A stretch of 64,000 nt of DNA from Streptomyces canus. Its GTDB lineage: Bacteria > Actinomycetota > Actinomycetes > Streptomycetales > Streptomycetaceae. The translations under genes were made by a program, and so were the position numbers. Positions 16,387-23,189 of this stretch are shown piece after piece (positions within the stretch are counted from its first letter, which is position 1; each line of letters starts with the position of its first letter). The notes below the pieces were generated by a model. It saw only the letters and a list, made by a program, of their open reading frames with translations, was not told where the DNA came from and ran no database searches. The stretch is from contig NZ_JAUSYQ010000002.1 in NCBI RefSeq assembly GCF_030816965.1, positions 1,116,001 through 1,180,000 of the forward strand. The letters are read 5' to 3'.

Positions 16387-17295
16387 ATGAAGTTCCAAGG
16401 AGTGCTGTTCTTCCCGGTGACGCCGTTCACCGCGGACGGCTCGCTGGACGAGGAACGGCTCGCCCAGCACATCGACAGCGGCGTCGCGGCGGGTGCGGGC
16501 GGCGTGTTCGTCGCCTGCGGCACCGGTGAGTTCCACGCGCTGACACCCGACGAGATCGAGCGGGCCACCCGGGTCGCGGTCGAGACGACCGCGGGCCGGG
16601 TGCCCGTCCTGGCCGCGGCCGGCGGCCCCACCCCGGTCGCCCGCGACCAGGCCGCCCGCGTGGCGCAGGCCGGCGCCGACGGCATCCTGCTGCTCCCGCC
16701 GTACCTCGTGACGGCTCCGCAGCAGGGTCTGGTGCGCTACGTCGAGGAGGTCACCGCCGCGAGCGAGCTCCCGGTGATCTTCTACCAGCGGGGCACCGCC
16801 CGACTTACCGAAAAGACGGCCGCCGAGATCGCCGCACTGCCCAGGGTCGTCGGCCTCAAGGACGGCCTCGGCGACATCGAGCGGATGCACCGCATCGTGC
16901 GCGCGGTGCGTGCCGTGCCGGGCACGGAGGACTTCCAGTTCTTCAACGGCCTCCCGACGGCGGAGATGACCGCGCCCGCCTATCAGGGCATCGGCGTCCC
17001 GTTGTACTCCTCCGCCGTGTTCGCCTTCGCGCCCGAGATCGCCCTCGCCTTCCATCGGGCACTCGCCGCGGGCGACCGACCGCTTCTCGACACCCTCCTC
17101 GACGAGTTCTACGGCCCCCTCGTCCAGCTCCGCGACGAGGTGCCGGGGTATGCCGTGGCGCTCGTGAAGGCGGGAGTGGCTCTGCGGGGACTGGACGTCG
17201 GTGGCGTACGGGCGCCCCTGGTCGATCCGGCCCCGGAGCACATCGCGCGCCTGTCCAAGCTCATCGACCACGGCCTGGAGGTGGTCGGCGCATGA
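16387..17295 (+). CDS. kdgD: 5-dehydro-4-deoxyglucarate dehydratase
   Basis: 302 aa member of the DHDPS/NAL class I aldolase superfamily. It catalyses dehydration and decarboxylation of 5-keto-4-deoxyglucarate to alpha-ketoglutarate semialdehyde. The Schiff-base Lys is Lys158 (VVGLKDG) and the conserved Tyr133 lies in IFYQRGT, the pattern of the KdgD branch rather than DapA. It lies directly upstream of gudD, whose product is its substrate, with a 4-bp overlap. The semialdehyde dehydrogenase that would finish the route is not in the window. Confidence 0.88.
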   Translation: MKFQGVLFFPVTPFTADGSLDEERLAQHIDSGVAAGAGGVFVACGTGEFHALTPDEIERATRVAVETTAGRVPVLAAAGGPTPVARDQAARVAQAGADGILLLPPYLVTAPQQGLVRYVEEVTAASELPVIFYQRGTARLTEKTAAEIAALPRVVGLKDGLGDIERMHRIVRAVRAVPGTEDFQFFNGLPTAEMTAPAYQGIGVPLYSSAVFAFAPEIALAFHRALAAGDRPLLDTLLDEFYGPLVQLRDEVPGYAVALVKAGVALRGLDVGGVRAPLVDPAPEHIARLSKLIDHGLEVVGA

Positions 17296-18545
17296 GCGAC
17301 CCGACTCGGATCAAGGAGCTGATCGTCACCCCGATCGCCTTCCGCGACCCGCCGCTGCTCAACTCCAACGGCGTCCACGAGCCCCTCGCCCTGCGCACCA
17401 TCCTCCAACTCGTCCTCGAGGACGGCACGGTGGGCCTCGGCGAGTCCCCCGGCGGCGTGGCCCGCCTGGAACGACTTGAGGCCGCCGCGAAGGTCGTCGC
17501 CGGCATGGACGTCTTCGACACGACCGCCCTCGGCGCCGCGATCGACGCCGCTCTGCTGCCGACCGTGCCCAGCTCCCACGAGCGCGGCTGGACCACGTCG
17601 GCGGTGGAGGTGGCCTGTCTCGACGCGCAGGGCAAGCTGCTCGGCCGCCCGGTCAGCGACCTGCTCGGCGGGACGGTCCGGGAGTCGGTGCCGTTCGCCG
17701 CGTATCTCTTCTACAAGTGGGCTGAGCACCCGGCCCTCGACGGCCGCGCCGCCGTCGGCGACGACTGGGGTGAGGCCCTGGACCCGGCCGGCATCGTGGA
17801 GCAGGCCCGGCTGATGCAGGAGCGGTACGGGTTCAGGTCGTTCAAGCTGAAGGGCGGTGTCTTCCCGCCCGACGAGGAGATCGCCGCGATCAAGGCACTC
17901 GCGGCGGCCTTCCCCGGGCAGCCGTTGCGCCTGGACCCCAACACAGCCTGGACGGTGGAGACTTCGAGGTACGTGGCCCGTGAACTCGACGGTGTCCTGG
18001 AGTACCTGGAGGACCCGACCAAGGGCATCGAGGGCATGGCGGCGGTGGCGAAGGACGCTCCCATGCCGCTGGGCACCAACATGTGCGTGATCGCCTGGGA
18101 GCACCTGAGGCCCGCGATCGAACAGAACGCGATCCAGGTGCTGCTGACCGACCACCACTACTGGGGCGGCCTGCGCCGCACCCGTGAACTGGCCGCCGTC
18201 TGCGAGGCGTTCGGGCTCGCCCTGTCCATGCACTCCAACTCGCACCTGGGCATCAGCCTGGCCGCCATGACCCATGTGGCGGCGGCGATCCCGAACCTCG
18301 ACCACTCCTGCGACACGCACTACCCGTGGAACTCGGCGGACGACGTCGTCCTCCCCGGTGTCCTGGAGTTCCGCGACGGCGAGGTCAAGGTGCCGACCGG
18401 ACCCGGCCTCGGTGTGGAACTCGACCACGAGGCCCTGGCCCGGCTGCACCGCCTCTACCTCGACTCCGGTGTACGCAGCCGCGACGACACCGGATACATG
18501 CAGCGGTTCCAGCCCGACTACGAGCTCAGGCTTCCCCGTTGGTGA
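17292..18545 (+). CDS. gudD: Glucarate dehydratase (enolase superfamily)
   Basis: 417 aa. Converts D-glucarate (and often L-idarate) to 5-keto-4-deoxyglucarate. The enolase-superfamily catalytic set is complete: KxK at 185/187 (SFKLKGG), metal ligands Asp215 (LDPN), Glu240 (YLEDPT) and Asn263 (GTNM), and the Asp287/His314 dyad (LTDHHYW, SMHSNSHLG). Length fits GlucD. Its start overlaps the kdgD stop by 4 bp. It is the last gene of the operon; a strong hairpin follows 15 bp after the stop. Confidence 0.92.
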   Translation: MSDPTRIKELIVTPIAFRDPPLLNSNGVHEPLALRTILQLVLEDGTVGLGESPGGVARLERLEAAAKVVAGMDVFDTTALGAAIDAALLPTVPSSHERGWTTSAVEVACLDAQGKLLGRPVSDLLGGTVRESVPFAAYLFYKWAEHPALDGRAAVGDDWGEALDPAGIVEQARLMQERYGFRSFKLKGGVFPPDEEIAAIKALAAAFPGQPLRLDPNTAWTVETSRYVARELDGVLEYLEDPTKGIEGMAAVAKDAPMPLGTNMCVIAWEHLRPAIEQNAIQVLLTDHHYWGGLRRTRELAAVCEAFGLALSMHSNSHLGISLAAMTHVAAAIPNLDHSCDTHYPWNSADDVVLPGVLEFRDGEVKVPTGPGLGVELDHEALARLHRLYLDSGVRSRDDTGYMQRFQPDYELRLPRW

Positions 18546-18560
18546 CAGGCCCTGCGTGAG

Positions 18561-18591
18561 ACAGGCCGCCCGGCGAACACGGGCGGCCTGT
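18561..18591 (+). terminator. Intrinsic-type terminator after gudD
   Basis: Perfect 11-bp arms ACAGGCCGCCC and GGGCGGCCTGT flank a 9-nt loop, 16 bp after gudD and before the convergent MFS gene. No U-tract follows, as is common in Streptomyces. Confidence 0.8.
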
Positions 18592-18667
18592 AACGGTGGT
18601 GAGCGTGGTTCATGGTGTCACCGGGCGAAGCGGGTCCAGGGTCTGCGGCCAGGCGGTGCGCCGATGG

Positions 18668-19915
18668 TCACGCCGCTTCCTTGAGGGGCACATCCTCAGG
18701 GACGGGCGGCTGACGCCGCGGCATGAGCAGCACCGTTCCGGCGGCCAGTGCGACGGTGACGCAGCACAGGTTCATCATCGTCACGACACCCAGCGCCTCG
18801 CTCAGCAGTGAGCCGGCCAGCATGCCCGACAAGGAGGCCGCCGCCTGCAGAAACCCGTTGGTGGCGCTGACCCTGCCCAGCACGGCGTCAGGGGTGTGAC
18901 GGGCGACGAACGTCCCGCTCGTGATGGCGAAACAGACCATGGGCGCCCCGATGGTGAGGAACAGTACGGCGCTCCACCCGATCACAGGGGTGTTGAAGGT
19001 CGCCGCGAAGGCCACGGCGAGCGCGGCGAGGGAGCCCACCAGCACAGTCCGGTCGGCGTACCGCCGGGCGAGTGCGCGGCTGAGCGGCACCCCGAGCAGG
19101 AACCCCGCACCGAAAGCCCCGAAGAGCAGGCCGAGGATCTGTGGTGAGGCGTGCAGGACCTGGTCCATGTACGGGATGAGGCCGACGTTCACGGCGGACG
19201 TGGCGATCGCGAAGAGAGCACCGGCTGCCGCCAGCGCCGCCAGCCACGGGCTGTGGCGCATCTCGGCGACTCCGTCGCCGATCTCGGCGGCCAGCCTGCG
19301 TACCTGCCCGCGCCCCGCTCCGGTGCTTCGGCACACCGTCGCCCGCGGCCGGTAGCGGACCATCGTGAGGCACAGTGCCGAACACGCGTAGCTGATCGTG
19401 TCGATGGCGACGACTGCCGTGAAACCCAGGCCGCCGTACACGGCCCCGCCCAACGGGCCGCCGACGAGCCGGATGGAGCCGGCGATCAGGGCGCTCAGGG
19501 AGTTCGCCGAGTGGAGGTCGCCCTCCCGGCCCACCAGTTGCGGGAGCAGGGCGGCGGAGGCCGGGTTGAACAGCTGGCTCAGGGACGCTTCCAGGACCAA
19601 CGCGACGTAGATCAGCCACACTTCGCCCGGACGGTCCACCCACAGCATCAGCGAGACCGCCACCATGCGGCCCAGGTCCGCGGCGATCATGACGCGCAGC
19701 CGGTTCCAGCGGTCGACGAGCGCCCCGGCCGGCGGACCGAGGACCAGTGCTGGGACCGTTGCCGCGGCCAGCGAGAAACCCGAGGCCATGGCGGAGCCGG
19801 TCAGCTCCAGGACGTAGTACGGGACCGCGAGGAGCAGGAACCAGTCGCCCAGGTTGGACAGCAGTTGACCGGACGCGAGAAACCGGTAATCCCGGATCCG
19901 CAGCACACTGAACAA
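18668..19915 (-). CDS. MFS transporter (MFS_3 / transmembrane secretion effector type)
   Basis: 415 aa with about 12 hydrophobic segments. The opening LFSVLRIRDYRFLASGQLLSNLGDWFLLLAVPYYVLEL is typical of this drug-efflux-like MFS group. I place the start at a TTG preceded at 5 nt by AGGAAA; a GTG three codons later is possible. A longer frame with an ATG at 20020 exists, but its extra residues (Cys/Thr-rich) do not look like MFS sequence and would run through the iterated repeats at 19961-19987. It is divergent from the SDR gene. Substrate unknown. Confidence 0.85.
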   Translation of the reverse strand: MFSVLRIRDYRFLASGQLLSNLGDWFLLLAVPYYVLELTGSAMASGFSLAAATVPALVLGPPAGALVDRWNRLRVMIAADLGRMVAVSLMLWVDRPGEVWLIYVALVLEASLSQLFNPASAALLPQLVGREGDLHSANSLSALIAGSIRLVGGPLGGAVYGGLGFTAVVAIDTISYACSALCLTMVRYRPRATVCRSTGAGRGQVRRLAAEIGDGVAEMRHSPWLAALAAAGALFAIATSAVNVGLIPYMDQVLHASPQILGLLFGAFGAGFLLGVPLSRALARRYADRTVLVGSLAALAVAFAATFNTPVIGWSAVLFLTIGAPMVCFAITSGTFVARHTPDAVLGRVSATNGFLQAAASLSGMLAGSLLSEALGVVTMMNLCCVTVALAAGTVLLMPRRQPPVPEDVPLKEAA

Positions 19916-19960
19916 GACCGTTTCCTGGGGATGGAGGCCGGAGAGGAAAGCGAACGGTGT

Positions 19961-19987
19961 GAACGTACAGGATGTACAGAACGTACG
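19961..19987. promoter_or_regulatory. Three tandem 9-bp repeats upstream of the MFS gene
   Basis: GAACGTACA, GGATGTACA and GAACGTACG follow each other without gaps, about 45 bp before the MFS start codon and in the intergenic region shared with the SDR gene. Each unit contains GTAC, so the array is also locally palindromic. An operator for an unidentified regulator is likely. Confidence 0.5.
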
Positions 19988-20111
19988 GTAGACAGCAGGC
20001 GTCGCATGACGTTCCGCCATCCCTCTCGCCCCCACGGATCGGCTGCATAAGGGCTCCCTTTGAAGATCCACCGGTGCTTCAATGTCACCCCCGGGGTGGA
20101 GGAGCGAGGGC

Positions 20112-21167
20112 ATGGGTGCGGAGTCGGGCAGCGTCCTGGTGACCGGCGGCAGCGGTTTCGTCGGCAGCCATCTGGTACGGCGGCTGCTGGAGCGGGGTTA
20201 CGAGGTGCACGCCACCGTGCGCAGTCTCGCGAACGCGGCGAAGGTGCGGCCGCTGCGGCAGATGGAAGCGGAGTTCCCCGGCCGGCTCACGCTGTTCGAG
20301 GCCGACCTCCTCGACGAGGGCTCCTTCGGCGAGGCGATGGCAGGCTGCCGCGTCGTCTTCCATGTCGCCTCGCCGTTCTTCATGCCGGAGAAGATCAAGG
20401 ACGGCCAGAAGGACATGGTCGACCCGGCCCTGACCGGCACCCGCAACGTCCTGGCCGGCATCGAGCGGACGCCGACGGTCGAACGGCTGGTCTTCACCTC
20501 CACGGTCGGCGCGATCTTCGGCGACTACTCCGACGTGCGGGACATGGACGGGCAGGTCCTGTCGGAGAAGTACTTCAACACCAGCAGCACGGTCGAGAAC
20601 AACCCGTACCACTACGCCAAGACGGTCGCCGAGCGCGCGGCCTGGGACGCGGAGGCCGCGCAGGACCGCTGGCGCATGGTGTCCGTCAACCCCGGCCTGA
20701 TCCTGGGCCCTTCACTCGCGCCCGCCTCCGAGTCCGGCAGCCTCTTCCTCCTGGAGGAACTCTTCAAGGGCTACTTCTTCTACGGCGCCCCCGACTTCAG
20801 CTTCACCACGGTCGACGTCCGTGACGTGGCCGACGCGCACATCTCGGCGGCGGAGAAGCCCGACGCGAAGGGCCGTTACATCCTGGCCGCGCCGACGATG
20901 ACGTCGTTCCACGAGATGTCCCGCATCATCCGCACCCGCCACCCCCGCGGCCTGCGCATCCCGCGCACCGCGCTCCCGCACTGGCCCGTGCGCATCCTCG
21001 GCCCCGCCTTCGGACTGACCCAGGACTACATCCGCAAACACCTCGGCATCCGCTTCAAGGTGGACAACAGCCGCAGCGTGAACGAACTGGGCCTCGTCTA
21101 CCGCCCGGTCGAGGAGACGATCCTCGACCACTACGAGGCGTGGCTCTCCCACCAGGCAAAACGCTGA
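20112..21167 (+). CDS. NAD(P)-dependent epimerase/reductase (extended SDR, dihydroflavonol-reductase-like)
   Basis: 351 aa. The N-terminal Rossmann motif TGGSGFVGSHLVRRLLERGYEVHATVR binds NAD(P). The catalytic residues are a Ser/Thr in FTSTVGAI and the YxxxK in NPYHYAKTVAE. The NPGLILGPSL segment and overall length fit the dihydroflavonol/cinnamoyl-CoA reductase-like extended SDRs. The ATG at 20112 has GGAGG about 10 nt upstream; an in-frame ATG at 20082 is an alternative. No signal peptide. Substrate unknown; it is divergent from the MFS transporter, so the two may handle the same compound. Confidence 0.88.
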   Translation: MGAESGSVLVTGGSGFVGSHLVRRLLERGYEVHATVRSLANAAKVRPLRQMEAEFPGRLTLFEADLLDEGSFGEAMAGCRVVFHVASPFFMPEKIKDGQKDMVDPALTGTRNVLAGIERTPTVERLVFTSTVGAIFGDYSDVRDMDGQVLSEKYFNTSSTVENNPYHYAKTVAERAAWDAEAAQDRWRMVSVNPGLILGPSLAPASESGSLFLLEELFKGYFFYGAPDFSFTTVDVRDVADAHISAAEKPDAKGRYILAAPTMTSFHEMSRIIRTRHPRGLRIPRTALPHWPVRILGPAFGLTQDYIRKHLGIRFKVDNSRSVNELGLVYRPVEETILDHYEAWLSHQAKR

Positions 21168-21304
21168 TCCGCACCGGGAGAACCCGCTCGCACGCGACGA
21201 AGGTCACAGTTACATCTCACGCTTTTCACACTTCAACCTTCACGGGAGCCACACAAGTTGGCTAAGTTGACGGCGAGCAGCACGACGGAAGGGGCACGTC
21301 TTTC

Positions 21305-23065
21305 ATGGCGCCGGATCGAATTTCGCGCAATGGAGGGTTCAGCCTCCCGGCCAAGCGCAACTCCGCACTCGCGACGGCCGCCATCGCTTCCGCGGCCCTC
21401 CTCTCGCAGACCGGGAACGCCGCCGCGGACGAGGGGCCGAGCCACGACGAGGTGAGCCGACGGGTCACCAATCTCTACGACCGGGCCGAGACCGACTCCG
21501 GTACGTACAACGCCACGCGCGCGGCCCGAACGGCCTCCAGCACCCGCGGCCGTACCGGTCCGGCGACCGGCGGCGGGCGCAGGACCGGCGGCGATCCCGC
21601 CCTCGACGACATCGCCAAGCAGTGGTACGGCGCGGCCCGCGCGAAGACGGGCCCGACGATCGCGGCGACCCTGCCCTCCGACCGCGTTGCCGCCCGCCCT
21701 GCCGAGACACGTCGCCAGCGCCCGTCGGACGCTCCCTCGGCACGCGAACCGAAGCCGGCCGAAGGCGCCATGCCGGAACTGACCGCCGCGCCCATGCTCG
21801 CCCTGCCGAGCGCACCGGAGACGGCACCGGCCGCGCTCACCGCCGCGCCGGCCCAGTCACCTTCGTGGGCACCGGAACGGGCCTCGCAGAACCTCACCGG
21901 CACCGGCGAAATGCCCGCCTTGGGCAGCCCCCAACTCGTCACCGGGGTGCCTGAGTACACGCCGCGATCCGTCGCCGGGGTCCCCGAGTACACCACCCAG
22001 CCTGTGACCGTGGCTCCCGAGTACACCGCCCAGCCCGTCACCGGCTTCCCGGAGTACACCCCGCAACCGGCCGCCGCGACCTCCGATTACCCCTCGCAAC
22101 CGGCCATCACGGCCCCCGGCTTCACCACGCGACTCACTGCTGGGGCCCTCGAGTACACCGCCCAACCCGCCACCGGCTTCCCGGAGTACGCCCCGCAGGT
22201 CAGCGCGGGACACCCCGAGTACAGCCCGCAGATCGGCACAGGGCTCCCCGACCACACCGGGCAACTCGTCACGGGACTGCCCGAGTACACCGCACAAACC
22301 ACCACCGGGTTCACGGACTACAGCGGCCAACTCGGCACCGGGACACCTGAATACACCGCACAGACGACCACGGGCTTCCCGGACTACGGCGACCGACTCA
22401 CCACCGGCATACCCGAATACGCCGCACAGGCCACCCCGAGATTCCCCGAGTACACCGCACAGAACACCACAGGCTTCGCCGAGTACTCCGCGCAACCCAC
22501 CACGGCTCACCCCGAGTACTCCACACCCCTCACCGCGCCCCTCGCGACGATCGCACCCCCGCCGGCCGACACCGTCCAGACCGTCCCGGCCGCCCTCCAG
22601 AACATCCCGGCCATCCCGGCCCCCCGCGCCCCCGAACCGGACTGGCAGGCACCCCAGCCCGCCGCGGCCCCCAGCGTCGACCTCCCCACCGTCGACCCCG
22701 GTTACGACTCAAAGGTCATCCAGGTGCTCGCCTTCGCCCGCTCCCAGATCGGCAAACCCTGCGTCTGGGGCGCGGCGGGCCCGGGTTCGTACGACAACTC
22801 CGGCCTCACCCAGGCCGCCTGGAAGGTCGCCGGCGTCTCCCTCCCCCGCACCACCCTCGGCCAGGCGAGCACCGGCACGGCGGTATCGCTGTACGCCATG
22901 CAACCCGGCGACCTCGTCTTCTTCCACGACGACTTCAGCCACGTGGGCCTGTGCACCGGCAACGGCATGATGATCCACGCGCCGGGCCCGGGCGCGTCCA
23001 TCCGCGAGGAGTCGATCTACCCGACCGGCGAGTCGATCATCCGCGGCGCGATACGGCCCGTCTGA
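21305..23065 (+). CDS. Secreted NlpC/P60-domain protein with 11-residue repeats; catalytic Cys replaced
   Basis: 586 aa. A signal peptide spans about residues 1-41 (hydrophobic ALATAAIASAALLSQT then NAAADE). After a Pro/Ala/Arg-rich stretch, residues 212-409 are eighteen tandem 11-residue repeats of the type [VT]TGxPEYTxQx. The C-terminal NlpC/P60 domain (about 465-586) reads GKPCVWGAAGPGSYDNSGLTQAAWK. In active members the nucleophile is the Cys of YDCSGL; here it is Asn498 (codon AAC), while a Cys occurs at 486 where Tyr is usual. His546 (SHVGL) and His558 (MIHAP) of the triad remain. Peptidoglycan endopeptidase activity is therefore doubtful; it may bind wall peptide instead. Confidence 0.85.
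   Translation: MAPDRISRNGGFSLPAKRNSALATAAIASAALLSQTGNAAADEGPSHDEVSRRVTNLYDRAETDSGTYNATRAARTASSTRGRTGPATGGGRRTGGDPALDDIAKQWYGAARAKTGPTIAATLPSDRVAARPAETRRQRPSDAPSAREPKPAEGAMPELTAAPMLALPSAPETAPAALTAAPAQSPSWAPERASQNLTGTGEMPALGSPQLVTGVPEYTPRSVAGVPEYTTQPVTVAPEYTAQPVTGFPEYTPQPAAATSDYPSQPAITAPGFTTRLTAGALEYTAQPATGFPEYAPQVSAGHPEYSPQIGTGLPDHTGQLVTGLPEYTAQTTTGFTDYSGQLGTGTPEYTAQTTTGFPDYGDRLTTGIPEYAAQATPRFPEYTAQNTTGFAEYSAQPTTAHPEYSTPLTAPLATIAPPPADTVQTVPAALQNIPAIPAPRAPEPDWQAPQPAAAPSVDLPTVDPGYDSKVIQVLAFARSQIGKPCVWGAAGPGSYDNSGLTQAAWKVAGVSLPRTTLGQASTGTAVSLYAMQPGDLVFFHDDFSHVGLCTGNGMMIHAPGPGASIREESIYPTGESIIRGAIRPV
21938..22531 (+). repeat. Eighteen in-frame 33-bp repeats in the NlpC/P60 gene
   Basis: Eighteen consecutive 11-codon units without a gap in register. 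The protein consensus is roughly TTGFPEYTAQP; PEY is the most constant part. DNA copies are diverged from each other, so this is an old protein repeat rather than a recent expansion. Confidence 0.9.
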
Positions 23066-23143
23066 GACGCCACAAAGCACACCACGGCACTCCCTTCACG
23101 CACACCTCTGGACGCCCCGCGAACACCTCGCCTAGGGTTCCGG

Positions 23144-23157
23144 AGAAAGCGCTTTCT
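23144..23157. promoter_or_regulatory. LacI-family-type operator upstream of GH115
   Basis: AGAAAGCGCTTTCT is a perfect 14-bp palindrome with the central CG and AAAGCGCTTT form of LacI/GalR-type sites. It lies 33 bp before the GH115 start, where binding would block transcription. Confidence 0.65.
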
Positions 23158-23189
23158 GGCCTGCCCGTGCCAACCAGGGGGAGCGTCTC

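Noticed and set aside
21938-22531. 33-bp repeats considered as a CRISPR array
   Set aside because: Units are contiguous without spacers, diverged, and in frame within a secreted protein.
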